Positions 17,032-25,862 are shown, counted from the first letter of the stretch. The stretch is DNA of 64,000 nt from CADEEN01 sp963816315 (GCA_963816315.1 CAWFJZ010000045.1:6525-70524), one strand, 5' to 3'. Translations and numbers: made by a program. Notes: a model not told the origin generated them from the letters alone.

Positions 17032-18725
17032 CAGCTCAGTCCCCACAGCGTGGACAGGTACTTCCAGTTGATGAAGTAGTAGAGAACGAACGCCAGCAGG
17101 AACACCATCGCCAGCGCAAATGTGCCCGGCGCAGCGAAGCCCATCGAGCCGTAGCTTTGCGCGGCCACGCTCGGTGACGCGCGCAGCACCGGCGTGAAGG
17201 TTGGGCTCTCCTTGCCGGCGTCGAGCTTCTTGCCCCAGAGCAGCGAGCCGACGGTGATGTAGATGAAGATCGCGCCGCCGGTGATCGCGACGATGCCGGT
17301 GATGCCGACCAGGCCCATCATCAGGTACGCCGCGCCCGGCCACTCGTAGGCGAGCGCATGGCCCTGGAACGCCATGTCCCAATGCCGCCGCGCCACGCCG
17401 AGCGTGCCGGCGCCCATCATCACCAGCACGAAGGCGTACATCGACAGGCCGAACAGATACGGCTGCAGCTTGGCCAGACCCGGGTTGATCATCTCGCGCC
17501 GGAACAGCACCGGGATCAGGTAGTAGGTCAGCGCCATGAAGGTCAGTGTCGTGCCGACAACGACCGTGGCGTGGAAGTGGCCCGGCACGTAGATCGTGTT
17601 GTGGATGATCATGTTCAGCTGCTCGGTGCCCATCATCACGCCCGAGATGCCGCCGAGAAAACCGAAGCCGATCAGCGCGATGAAGACGCCCGAGAACGTC
17701 GGGTTGCCCCAGGGCGCCTTGCGCAGCCACTCGAACAGGCCCTTCGTGAAACCCTTCTGGCGCTGCGCGACTTCCATCGCACCGGGGATCGTCAGGCCGT
17801 GCAGCATCGACGCCAGCACCGCGAAGTACATGAAGTAGCTGGTGTTGACGACCTTCCAGCCGGTGGACAGCCCCGGGTCGGCGAGCAGGTGGTGCGCGCT
17901 CGCCAGTTGCAGGAACAGGATGTAGAGCAGGAAGGCGGTGCGCGAGACGCGCTCGCTCATCGGCTTGGCGCCGAAAGCGATCGCTGCGACGAGGTACCAG
18001 ACCGAGATGTGCGCGGCGACGTTGATCTGCTGCGAGCTGTGGCCGAAGGCCCACCAGATCGTGCGGTAAACGAGCGCATCGACTTCCTTGACGATGCCCA
18101 TCGACAGCAGCCACGTGGGAATCAGGATGATCGCGCCCGAAGCGATCGTGAACACCGCAATGATCGCCGCGGTGATCGCGCCGAAGGTCACCAGCGGCAC
18201 CGAGCCCTCGTAGGTCTTCTCGCGCTTGGCGACGACCAGCGTGCCGAAGAAGACGAAGCAGGCAATCAGCGCGCCGACGGCGAACAGGATCAGACCGAGA
18301 TAGAACGCCGGCTCGGCCATCATCGGCACGTAGCTCGTCATCATCACGGAGGAGCCGCCGCGGTACACGGCGACGTTGTTCGTCACCGAGCCGATGACCA
18401 TCAGCGCGAACGCCAGCCAGGCGATCTTCGGCGCGGCGATGCGGCATCGCAGCAGCGTCGAGGCCGCGAAGTACAGCACCGCGATCTCGAAGAAGATGAT
18501 CCAGAAGATCAGCATGTCGATGCCATGCGCCGTCAGCACCTGGTAGAAGCGGTCGGCCTCCAGCCAGCGAAACGCCGGCCAGCGCGTCAGCACGACGCCG
18601 ATGGCCAAGAGGCCGCCGACGAGCAGCCAGACGACGGCGACGAAGGCGTTGGCCTTCATCAGGTTCTCGGCCTGGCGCTCGAACTGCAGGCCGGAGCGCG
18701 GGCAGGTGCGGTACGTAGTGTTCAT
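17031..18725 (-). CDS. B-family heme-copper oxidase subunit I lacking the active-site Tyr (candidate NO reductase)
   Basis: A 564-residue, about 13-helix subunit I. Ligands are all visible: His67 (helix II, TAHGID), His229 (helix VI CuB ligand, WAFGHSSQQ), His278-His279 (helix VII, ASAHHLLADPG), His383 and His385 (helix X, PGHFHA). Spacing is almost that of Thermus ba3 (His233, His282/283, His384/386). However, the residue four after His229 is Gln233; in ba3 oxidases this is the cross-linked Tyr of the GHPxVY motif. Loss of this Tyr is a mark of NO reductases among HCOs. The CuA subunit II, SCO and CyoE are adjacent. I infer NO reduction, possibly of the B-family-derived CuA-containing NO reductase kind; oxygen reduction is not excluded. 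Confidence 0.85.
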   Translation of the reverse strand: MNTTYRTCPRSGLQFERQAENLMKANAFVAVVWLLVGGLLAIGVVLTRWPAFRWLEADRFYQVLTAHGIDMLIFWIIFFEIAVLYFAASTLLRCRIAAPKIAWLAFALMVIGSVTNNVAVYRGGSSVMMTSYVPMMAEPAFYLGLILFAVGALIACFVFFGTLVVAKREKTYEGSVPLVTFGAITAAIIAVFTIASGAIILIPTWLLSMGIVKEVDALVYRTIWWAFGHSSQQINVAAHISVWYLVAAIAFGAKPMSERVSRTAFLLYILFLQLASAHHLLADPGLSTGWKVVNTSYFMYFAVLASMLHGLTIPGAMEVAQRQKGFTKGLFEWLRKAPWGNPTFSGVFIALIGFGFLGGISGVMMGTEQLNMIIHNTIYVPGHFHATVVVGTTLTFMALTYYLIPVLFRREMINPGLAKLQPYLFGLSMYAFVLVMMGAGTLGVARRHWDMAFQGHALAYEWPGAAYLMMGLVGITGIVAITGGAIFIYITVGSLLWGKKLDAGKESPTFTPVLRASPSVAAQSYGSMGFAAPGTFALAMVFLLAFVLYYFINWKYLSTLWGLS

Positions 18726-18735
18726 TGCCGCGCCC

Positions 18736-19275
18736 TCACTTGATGTAGATGCGCCCGACCATCTTGTGATGGCCGATGCCGCAGTACTCGTTGCAGACCA
18801 CCGAATAGGTGCCCGACTGGTTGGGCGTCATGGTGACCACATGCTCGAAGCCCGGCACCATCTGGATGTTGATGTTGGCCGGCTGCAGCGAGAAGCCGTG
18901 GTTGTAGTCCATGGCCGTCAGGTGCAGGCGGTAAGTCTTGCCCTTCTCCAACTCGAGGATCGGATAGAAGGCCCACAGCCGCGCTAGCAGGTAAACGTCA
19001 CTGCCCGGCGGCGGCGCCACCACCGGCGTTTTTTCGTCGGTTTCGGTGCGCACGGTGTGCTTGTCGACCATGGCCTGCACCTTGGCCATGAACTGGTCGG
19101 GCTTGACGCGGTAGGTCTCGGTGCTTAGGTTTTGATGGCCCCAGACATGCCAGCCGACCATCATCGCGAACATGATCAGGCACCAGGTCAGCGCGATCGC
19201 GATCCAGGTGCCTTCGACGCGGTCGATCGGATGGCGGTACCAGAGCCGTTCTGCCGGCGGGAGGATGGCGCTCAT
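18736..19275 (-). CDS. Cytochrome c oxidase subunit II-like protein with CuA site
   Basis: A 179-residue subunit with one N-terminal transmembrane helix (about residues 24-42, IAIALTWCLIMFAMMVGW) and a cupredoxin domain. The complete binuclear CuA site is present: His in DYNHGFSL and the motif CNEYCGIGHHKM (C-x3-C-x3-H-x2-M). It accepts electrons from a c-type cytochrome and passes them to subunit I. The linker from about 55 to 90 is charged and probably periplasmic. It lies 10 bases upstream of subunit I and 2 bases downstream of the small subunit, so one transcription unit is clear. Confidence 0.92.
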   Translation of the reverse strand: MSAILPPAERLWYRHPIDRVEGTWIAIALTWCLIMFAMMVGWHVWGHQNLSTETYRVKPDQFMAKVQAMVDKHTVRTETDEKTPVVAPPPGSDVYLLARLWAFYPILELEKGKTYRLHLTAMDYNHGFSLQPANINIQMVPGFEHVVTMTPNQSGTYSVVCNEYCGIGHHKMVGRIYIK

Positions 19276-19277
19276 GG

Positions 19278-19442
19278 CTACTTCGCCAGCGGCAGCGTCA
19301 GGATGTCGAACACGCCCCACACCGTGTAGACCACCATCGGCACCATGACGCCGAGGAACAGCAGCAGGAAGGGGTTGTCGAGCAACTGCTGCATCCAGGG
19401 CACGGGGGCGGTGGCGTCGTCTTCGTCGTGGCGTGTGCTCAT
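19278..19442 (-). CDS. Small oxidase-associated membrane protein
   Basis: A 54-residue protein starting MSTRHDEDD with a single transmembrane helix (about residues 24-46, PFLLLFLGVMVPMVVYTVW). Small single-helix proteins often precede ba3-type subunit II genes. ATG 19442 has a strong ribosome binding site (AGAGGAGAC, about 5 bases away), and this is the first gene of the oxidase operon. A near-match FNR/Dnr box lies 56 bp upstream. Confidence 0.8.
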   Translation of the reverse strand: MSTRHDEDDATAPVPWMQQLLDNPFLLLFLGVMVPMVVYTVWGVFDILTLPLAK

Positions 19443-19497
19443 GACTGTCTCCTCTTGAAGTGGCGATTGATTTGAGAACCGGCCGGACTCGCGCGCC

Positions 19498-19511
19498 TTG
19501 ATCCAGTGCAA
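19498..19511. promoter_or_regulatory. Near-match FNR/Dnr-type box TTGATCCAGTGCAA
   Basis: A perfect left half TTGAT and a partly conserved right half (TGCAA). It lies in the 107-bp divergent promoter region, 56 bp before the oxidase operon start and 38 bp before the CtaA-like start. Confidence 0.45.
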
Positions 19512-19549
19512 GAAGGGCGGTGGTGCTGTCCCTAGGATGCGGCGCAACG

Positions 19550-20350
19550 ATGAAGGCTGACGTGGCAGCACCCAACGCGACGCGCGCGCTGCGCCGCACG
19601 GCTTGGCTGTGCGCGGCGTTGATGGCCGTCGTCGTCGTGGCCAGCGCCTTCCTGCGCCACCTCGGCGCGAGCGCGGCGCTGCAAGCGGCGTGGGCGGGTG
19701 AGTTCGCGCTGGCGCGTCAGGTGCACCGCGTCGCGGCGACGCTGGTGTTGATCGGCGCCGTCGTGCTGGTGGTGTTGGCGCGGCGTGCGCGGTCGCCGCG
19801 CGTCGGGCTCGCGTGGACCCTGCTCGGCGTGGGGCTGCTGTTGTCGGTGGTCGGCGTCGTGACCGGCGCGTCGCGCGCGGCGCCGGTGGTGCTGGTCAAT
19901 CTGCTGGGTGGCGTGGCAATGCTGGGCTTGAGCGTGGGTTTGGCTGCGGGTGCTTCACACGGCCACAGCGGCACGGGTCGCGCGGCAAGGTGGCTGCTCG
20001 CGTTCATGGCCCTTCAGGTTGCGGGAGGGGCGATCGCCAGTGCACAGGCCTTGCCGCAATGCGCGCTGTTTACCGATTGCAGTCTCGTCGTCGTTTTGCA
20101 CCGCGCCAGCGGCGTGCTGCTCGCACCTGCGCTGCTCGTGTGGGGCGCACGAACCGCGTGGTGCGATCCCCGTTGGGATGCCGCAGCGCTCGTGCTGACC
20201 GCGCTGCTGCTGTTGATGGTCGGTGCGCTTTCGGCAGGCATCGGCAGCCTGGCGCTCCCAGTGCTCGTGATTGCGCACAACGCGTTGGGGACAACGGCCG
20301 TGGCTTTGCTCGTTTGGCAGCTTGGTGACTCGAACGCCCGGGAGTGTTGA
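19550..20350 (+). CDS. CtaA/COX15-like heme A synthase family protein
   Basis: A 266-residue membrane protein with about eight transmembrane helices. His residues sit at helix ends as expected for the family (FLRHLG, RQVHRVA, VVLHRAS, VIAHNAL). A Cys pair (LPQCALFTDC) lies in the loop after the second half begins, as in many CtaA proteins. CtaA converts heme O to heme A. It is shorter and more divergent than standard CtaA (about 300-350 residues), so activity is not certain. It is transcribed divergently from the oxidase operon and shares the box-bearing promoter region. ATG 19550 is preferred over GTG 19520. Confidence 0.75.
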   Translation: MKADVAAPNATRALRRTAWLCAALMAVVVVASAFLRHLGASAALQAAWAGEFALARQVHRVAATLVLIGAVVLVVLARRARSPRVGLAWTLLGVGLLLSVVGVVTGASRAAPVVLVNLLGGVAMLGLSVGLAAGASHGHSGTGRAARWLLAFMALQVAGGAIASAQALPQCALFTDCSLVVVLHRASGVLLAPALLVWGARTAWCDPRWDAAALVLTALLLLMVGALSAGIGSLALPVLVIAHNALGTTAVALLVWQLGDSNAREC

Positions 20351-20360
20351 TCACGGTCAA
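20347..20360. promoter_or_regulatory. FNR/Dnr-type box TTGATCACGGTCAA
   Basis: A TTGAT-CACG-GTCAA palindrome overlapping the ctaA-like stop codon and ending 79 bp before the start of the HAF-repeat gene. Confidence 0.6.
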
Positions 20361-20439
20361 CCTGGTGGTCGAGTCGTCTTGTACCGGCGTTCGTGCGGGA
20401 CTACCTTCGCTCATTGATTGCTGCTGACTGGAGGAGCCG

Positions 20440-21351
20440 ATGAGCGCTTGGAAGTCCCCCGCCTTGTTGGCGCTTGTGCTGAGTCTTGTTGCCATAGGGC
20501 CGGCAGGGGCACGCGACGCTGACGATGAGCCTGCCTTTGCCACCATTGATGTACCCGGCGCCGGCCAGACCGTGGCTCACGGGATCAACAACCGTGGTCA
20601 GGTCGTCGGCGAGTTTCTGAGCGCTGCCGGCCAGTTTGGATTCCTAATGAAGAGAAGGAGCGTCACGGCGATCCCGGCTCCGGTCCCGCGAAACGTGTCC
20701 CTCCGTGCGTATGGGATCAATGAGCGTGGCCAGATCGTTGGCGACTACCAAGGGGACACCGCAACCGTCGCGTTTCTGAAGGACGGGTCCACTTTCACGA
20801 CGATCGATGTGCCCGGCGCGGCGTTTTCCGGTGCTTTCGGGATCAACAACCGAGGCACGATCGTCGGCGCTTTCGGTGACAGCAGTCTCGTCCGGCGCGG
20901 CTTCGTCAAGCAGGGGTCGAGCCTTACCGTGATCAACGTGCCTGGAGCGACGGAGGTCTCTGCCAACGGCATCAACGACAGGGACCAGGTCGTGGGTCAC
21001 TTCGTGACCGCGTCGGGCATCTACGGATTCATCAGCGACAAGGGGATCGTCACAGCCTTCGCGTACCCAGAGGCCTTCGGAACCTGGGCCAGAGGGATCA
21101 ACAACGCCGGGCAGATCGTTGGTTGGGTTTACGACAGCACGGGCTCCCACGGTTTCCTCAAAGATGGTGCGAGCTTCTCGAAGATTGATTTCCCAGGCGC
21201 ACAGGCCACCTACGTGGACAGCATCAACGACAGGGGGCAGGTCGTTGGCTTCTATATCGACGCGACGGGGGGCTATCACGGGTTCCTCGCTGAAATCGAT
21301 GAACGCGATGGTCACACGCATCCAGAGCATGGGCCACGCCAACGCCATTGA
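20440..21351 (+). CDS. Secreted HAF-repeat protein
   Basis: A 303-residue protein with a signal peptide (about residues 1-24, LLALVLSLVAIGPAGA) and six or seven tandem beta-type repeats built on GINNRGQVVGEF / GINERGQIVGDY / GINDRDQVVGHF, with a TIDVPGA element between repeats. These match the HAF-repeat family of extracellular proteins, which has no known reaction. A good ribosome binding site (GGAGGAG) precedes ATG 20440. Base composition looks somewhat lower in GC than its neighbours, which could hint at transfer. An FNR/Dnr box upstream suggests anaerobic expression. Confidence 0.78.
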   Translation: MSAWKSPALLALVLSLVAIGPAGARDADDEPAFATIDVPGAGQTVAHGINNRGQVVGEFLSAAGQFGFLMKRRSVTAIPAPVPRNVSLRAYGINERGQIVGDYQGDTATVAFLKDGSTFTTIDVPGAAFSGAFGINNRGTIVGAFGDSSLVRRGFVKQGSSLTVINVPGATEVSANGINDRDQVVGHFVTASGIYGFISDKGIVTAFAYPEAFGTWARGINNAGQIVGWVYDSTGSHGFLKDGASFSKIDFPGAQATYVDSINDRGQVVGFYIDATGGYHGFLAEIDERDGHTHPEHGPRQRH

Positions 21352-21374
21352 GTCGGCATCAATGAACTTGAACA

Positions 21375-21405
21375 GTTCGCCCTGAGCCTGTCGAAGGGCC
21401 CTTCG
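21375..21405. repeat. Dispersed inverted repeat (GTCGAAG family)
   Basis: Reads GTTCGCCCTGAGCCTGTCGA then AGGGCCCTTCG, the same element as at 16081 and 43976. It lies between two convergent genes and may act as a transcription end. Confidence 0.75.
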
Positions 21406-21452
21406 TCACGCAGACCAGGTGCCGCCTTTCGCGCTGCTGGCAAGAAGGCTGC

Positions 21453-22658
21453 CTACGCCGGCCCGCGCACCGTCTTCAGTTGCCTGCCTTCGGCGACGCT
21501 GTCGCTCGGATAGACGATGACGCGATCGCCCGCCGCCAGGCCGTCTTCGATCCAGGCGTCGTTCGGCGTGCGGCCACCGACCTTGATCCGTCGCTTGTGC
21601 GCATGGCCGTCGGCGGCGACATAAACCGCCCATTGCTCGCCGTCGCGAAACAGCGCCGCCACCGGCGCGATGACGGCGTTGGCGCGCTCGAAGACGACGA
21701 TGCGCGCGTCGATGCGGAACTGGTCGCCGAGGCCGCGCCATTGCTCGGCCGGCGAGACGATGTCAACGATGACGTTGACGCGCTGCTCCTCGACGCCGAG
21801 CGCCGAGACCTTGGTGAACGCCGCCGGTTCGACATGGCGCACTCGGCCCGCCAGGTGCGGTTCGCCGCCGGCGTCGATGTCCACACGCGCGCCGGCGGCG
21901 ATGCGCCGGCCCTCGGTGGACAGCACGTCAATGACGATCTCGAGTTGCGCCGGGTCGGCGATCTCGAGCAAGGGCGTGCCGACGCCGACCGCCGCTTCGC
22001 TCTCCTGCAGCACGCGCAGCACACGGCCATCGACCGGCGACTCGATCGGCCAGGTGGTGCCGGGGCGGTGCGTGTCGGCCACTTCGCGGGCGCGCATCAA
22101 CGCCGCGCGGGCCTGCGCCAGATCGTGCGCGGCGCCTTCGCGTGCGAAGCGTGCGGCGTCGAGCTCCTTGCTCTGCACACGGGCTGCCAGACGCGCCTGG
22201 TCGAGCGCGGCAACGGCGACGAAGCCATCGCCTTGCAAGCGCTCCTGCCGCGCCACGTCGGTCTGCGCCTGGTCGAGCGCGGCCTCGGCGCGCGCCACTT
22301 TCGCGCGCGCCAGATCGAAGCCCGCCGCGGCCGCACCGATGCGCTCACTCAACTCGCGCGCCGTGCGCGCGTCGATCATCGCCGGCGCCGCGGGCGACAA
22401 CTCGGCGACGGCCGCGCCCGCGCGCACGGTGTCGCCGGCCTTGACGCGCACCCGCGCCAGCCGGCCCGCCACGGGCGCCGAGACGACATAGCGCTCGCGC
22501 ACGCGTGTCTTGCCGTCTTCGTCGACGGTCTGCTCGAACAGGCCCTGACGGACCTCGGCCGTTTCCACCGGCACGGGCTGCGGGCGGAAGGCCCAGACGA
22601 AGACAGTGATCAGCGCCGCGACGCCGAGGCCGGCCGAGATCCAGAGCTTGCGTGTCAT
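21453..22658 (-). CDS. HlyD-family periplasmic adaptor, second copy
   Basis: A 401-residue adaptor closely resembling the one at 1934-3142: one N-terminal helix (about residues 8-24), FEQTVDEDGKTRVRERYVVSAP barrel-sandwich start, an Ala/Arg-rich coiled-coil hairpin, and the same KVSALGVEEQRVNV segment. It is the last gene of the ATPase-permease-adaptor operon, 13 bases after the permease stop. Unlike the first copy it is clearly a separate protein. The substrate is unknown. Confidence 0.9.
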   Translation of the reverse strand: MTRKLWISAGLGVAALITVFVWAFRPQPVPVETAEVRQGLFEQTVDEDGKTRVRERYVVSAPVAGRLARVRVKAGDTVRAGAAVAELSPAAPAMIDARTARELSERIGAAAAGFDLARAKVARAEAALDQAQTDVARQERLQGDGFVAVAALDQARLAARVQSKELDAARFAREGAAHDLAQARAALMRAREVADTHRPGTTWPIESPVDGRVLRVLQESEAAVGVGTPLLEIADPAQLEIVIDVLSTEGRRIAAGARVDIDAGGEPHLAGRVRHVEPAAFTKVSALGVEEQRVNVIVDIVSPAEQWRGLGDQFRIDARIVVFERANAVIAPVAALFRDGEQWAVYVAADGHAHKRRIKVGGRTPNDAWIEDGLAAGDRVIVYPSDSVAEGRQLKTVRGPA

Positions 22659-22671
22659 GTTGTTCTCCGAT

Positions 22672-25023
22672 TCATTCGCGTGTCTTCAGCACGCCGACCA
22701 GGTCGAGTTCGTCGACGCGGCGGCGCACGATCAGCGCGCTGACAACCCCTGCGAGCAGCACCACCAGGCAGGCAAAGGCATAGGTGCGCGGCGCGACGAT
22801 CAACGGCAGTGCGAACTCCTGTGTCGTCGACAGCGTGACGATGCTCCAGGCCAGGCCCCAGCCCAGCAGGCAGCCGAGCGGCAAGGCAAGCAGCAGCTCG
22901 GCGCCGAGCTCGCCGAGCAGCAGGCCCGAGACCTCGCCGCGCGTGGCGCCGAGCACGCGCAGGCTGGCCAGGTCCCAGGCGCGTTCGGCCAGCGTGATGC
23001 GTGCGTTGTTATAGACCACGCCGATGGCGATCGCCGAGCCCATCACCGCCATCAGCGAGCTGAAGAAGAGCACGTTGCGCGCGCTGTTTTCGCGCACATA
23101 GCGCACCACCGGGGCGATCTCCATCGCTGCCGCCACCTTCGGCGTCTGCTTCAGGCGCCGCAGCACGGCCTCGCGCTGCGAGGCGTCGACCAGCAGCCGG
23201 GCGCCCGACATCGTCTGGCCTTCGCCGAGCAGGCGGTTGAGTGCGCCGCGCTCCATGTGCGCCGCGAACTGCACCTTCTCGAAGCTGAACGCCACCACCG
23301 GCAGATCGGCCTGTCGGCGCTCGCCCTGCAGCACCTCGACGTGGACCGTGTCGCCGATCTGCAGTCGCAGGCGCTCGGCCAGGCGCTGGTTGAGCACGAT
23401 GCCAGCCGCGGGCACTGTTGCGCGGGCGAAGCGCTCGTCGAGCAGCGGCCGCATCTGCGCGCCGGCATCCACCGCGCCGACCGCGGTGCGGTAGCTGCGC
23501 AGGCCGTTGGACAGCCGCACCGGCGCGTCGCGGTCGGCCTCGGCGCGCAGCACGCCGGGCCATTGCGCAAAGTCGTACAGCGCGGCGTTGGACACCGGGT
23601 CGGTCAGCGCGACGCTGACGGTCTGCCGGTCGCGCATCGTGATCTCGACGTTGAGCAGGTAGGCCACCGAGTCTTGCCACCAAGTGCCGGCGATCATCAC
23701 GCCCACGGCGCTGGCGATGCCCAAGGTGGTGAGCAGTGCGCGCAGCGGCTTGCGCTCGATATCGCGCACCACCATGCGCACCGCGGGCGAGTACAGGCGC
23801 GCCAGACCGAGGCGCTCGCCCAGCGTCGGGCCGTAACTCGCAGGCGCGGGCGGGCGCATCGCTTCGGCCGGCGGCAGGCGCACCACGCGCAGCAGGGCGC
23901 CGAGCACGGCCAGGCCCGCGGCGGCCAGCGACAGCAGCACGGCCGAGACCGGGATCCACGGCAGCATGCGGTACTCGAAATCGGGGATGCGCAAGAAGCG
24001 CGCGTAGAGCTGCGACACCGAGTAGCCGAAGTAGGCGCCGCCGGCAATGCCGATCGGCCCGCCGATCAACACGATGACGAGCACGAACTTCAGGTAATGC
24101 CGGCCGATCTGGGCGTTGTCGCGGCCCAGCGCCTTGAGTGCCGCGATCTGGCCGCGCTGGGTGCCGATCTGCCGCGTCAGCGCCACGTTGAGCAGGAACA
24201 TCGCCACGCCGAGCACGATCACCGGCAGCGTCGTGCCGTAGACCTTCCACGTGGCGATCTCCTGGCTCAGCAGGCGGTGCGAGGGCAGGTCGTCGCGCCC
24301 ATGCGCGCCGGTGAAGCCGTAGCGGTCGAGCCGGCGGTCCAGGCCGGCGATCACCGCCGCTTCCGACGCGCCGCGTTCGAGCCGCACGGCCACGCTGTTG
24401 AACGCGCCTTCCATGTTGAACGCCGCGGCCAGGCGCTGTCGGCCGACCCAGAAGATGCCGAAGCTGCGCTCGTCGCCGAAGGCGCCGCGGCTGGGGAAGA
24501 TGTACTCCGGCGAGATCGTCGTGCCGACGATCAGCAGCGATTCGCGCTTGCCGTTGAACAGTGCATCGACACGGCTGCCCGGCGCCAGGCCATGGGCGGT
24601 GGCGAAGGTCTCGTTGACCAGGGCCTGGTTGGAGCCGGGCGCATCGATCCAGGCGCCGCGCATCAGCGTCAGGCGGTTCATGCGCGGCAGGCCCTGCTCG
24701 GGCAGCGCGATCATGCGGCCGGTCAGCGGCTCGGCAACCCCCGGCAGATCGAGCAGCACGTCGAAGCGCACGGTGGCCTCGAGCTCGGTCACGCCGGGGA
24801 TCTCGAGCAGGCGATCGACCAGGCCCAGCGGTGCGCGTTTGCCCGCCGCGAACACCTGCGCAAAGCGCGCGCGCTCGTAATGCGAGGCCTGCAACTCCTT
24901 CAACGTGTCGTAAGACGACAGCGAGCCGACATAGCCGGTGATGCCGGCGGCCACCACCAGCGCCACGGCCAACACCTGGGCGCGCAATTGCCACAGGTCG
25001 CGCAGCAGCTTGCGGTCGAGCAT
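22672..25023 (-). CDS. FtsX/MacB-type ABC permease, second copy
   Basis: A 783-residue permease starting MLDRKLLRDLWQL. It has an N-terminal helix, a large periplasmic domain, three central helices (VIVLGVAMFLLNVAL region onward), a second periplasmic domain, and C-terminal helices ending LDLVGVLKTRE. It is a clear paralogue of the permease at 3145-5518, including the AEAMRPPAP linker. The ATPase stop (25026-25028) lies just before ATG 25023; ATG 25032 (MVSM) is an alternative overlapping start. The gene is intact. Confidence 0.9.
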   Translation of the reverse strand: MLDRKLLRDLWQLRAQVLAVALVVAAGITGYVGSLSSYDTLKELQASHYERARFAQVFAAGKRAPLGLVDRLLEIPGVTELEATVRFDVLLDLPGVAEPLTGRMIALPEQGLPRMNRLTLMRGAWIDAPGSNQALVNETFATAHGLAPGSRVDALFNGKRESLLIVGTTISPEYIFPSRGAFGDERSFGIFWVGRQRLAAAFNMEGAFNSVAVRLERGASEAAVIAGLDRRLDRYGFTGAHGRDDLPSHRLLSQEIATWKVYGTTLPVIVLGVAMFLLNVALTRQIGTQRGQIAALKALGRDNAQIGRHYLKFVLVIVLIGGPIGIAGGAYFGYSVSQLYARFLRIPDFEYRMLPWIPVSAVLLSLAAAGLAVLGALLRVVRLPPAEAMRPPAPASYGPTLGERLGLARLYSPAVRMVVRDIERKPLRALLTTLGIASAVGVMIAGTWWQDSVAYLLNVEITMRDRQTVSVALTDPVSNAALYDFAQWPGVLRAEADRDAPVRLSNGLRSYRTAVGAVDAGAQMRPLLDERFARATVPAAGIVLNQRLAERLRLQIGDTVHVEVLQGERRQADLPVVAFSFEKVQFAAHMERGALNRLLGEGQTMSGARLLVDASQREAVLRRLKQTPKVAAAMEIAPVVRYVRENSARNVLFFSSLMAVMGSAIAIGVVYNNARITLAERAWDLASLRVLGATRGEVSGLLLGELGAELLLALPLGCLLGWGLAWSIVTLSTTQEFALPLIVAPRTYAFACLVVLLAGVVSALIVRRRVDELDLVGVLKTRE

Positions 25024-25025
25024 GC

Positions 25026-25776
25026 TCACCATGCGATCTGCTCCGGGCGCAGCTTGGCGGTGTTGGTCTCGATCGAGGCGATGCGGCCGTCGGCCAATCG
25101 CATCACGCGATCGGCCATCTGCGCGATCGGCGCGTTGTGCGTGATCACCGCCGTCGTGGTGCCGAGCTCGGCGTTGATGCGCGCGATGGCTTCGAGCACG
25201 ATGCGGCCGGTGGCGTAGTCGAGCGCGCCGGTGGGCTCGTCGCACAGCAGCACGTCCGGGCGCTTGGCGATCGCGCGCGCAATCGCCACGCGCTGCTGCT
25301 CGCCGCCCGACATCTGAGACGGGTAGTGGCCGAGCCGGTCACCGAGGCCGACCAACGCCAGCGCCTCCGCAGGCTTCATCGGGTGTTCCGCCATCTCGGT
25401 GACCAGCGTCACGTTCTCGACCGCGGTCAGCGACGGGATCAGGTTGTAGAACTGGAAGACGAAGCCGACGTGTTGGCGCCGGTAGCGTGTCAGCTCGGTC
25501 TCGCTGGCGTGCGCGAGGTCATGGTCGCGGAACATCGCCGTGCCGCCGCTGGGCGTGTCGAGGCCGCCGAGGATGTTGAGCAGCGTCGACTTGCCGCTGC
25601 CCGAGGGCCCGAGCAGGACGACGAACTCCGAGGCGAAGATGTCGAGATCGACGCCGCGCAGGGCCTGCACCTCGACCTCGCCCATGCGGTAGACCTTGGT
25701 CAGGCCGCGGGCAGCTGAACACCGGCGTCGCACCGGCGACGGTTTCGGGACGAAGGGTCAAGGCTTGGGCAGACAT
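25026..25776 (-). CDS. ABC transporter ATP-binding protein, second copy (frameshifted near 5' end)
   Basis: Walker A GPSGSGKST, Q-loop FVFQFYNLIP, signature MSGGEQQR, Walker B VLLCDEPTGALD and H-loop ITHN are all present. The natural start is ATG 25776 (MSAQALTLRPETVAGATPVF), but the frame changes by one base in the GGG run near 25709-25711; removing a base gives VFSCRGLTKVYRMGE and a 249-residue protein matching the first copy. Without correction the frame begins only at 25733 and lacks a normal N-terminus. It forms the tripartite exporter with the two genes that follow. Confidence 0.88.
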
Positions 25777-25848
25777 CGCAGGCGCAGGCTGCAATGGGCA
25801 GCCCGTGGGGCAGCCTTGGCACAGTAGCGGACGCATCCAGGGTGGACC

Positions 25849-25862
25849 GTGACTCAGGTCAA
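25849..25862. promoter_or_regulatory. Near-match FNR/Dnr-type box GTGACTCAGGTCAA
   Basis: One mismatch from TTGA-N6-TCAA. It lies between the divergent ABC ATPase (start 25776) and dnr-like gene (start 26016), so it could serve either or mediate autoregulation. Confidence 0.4.
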
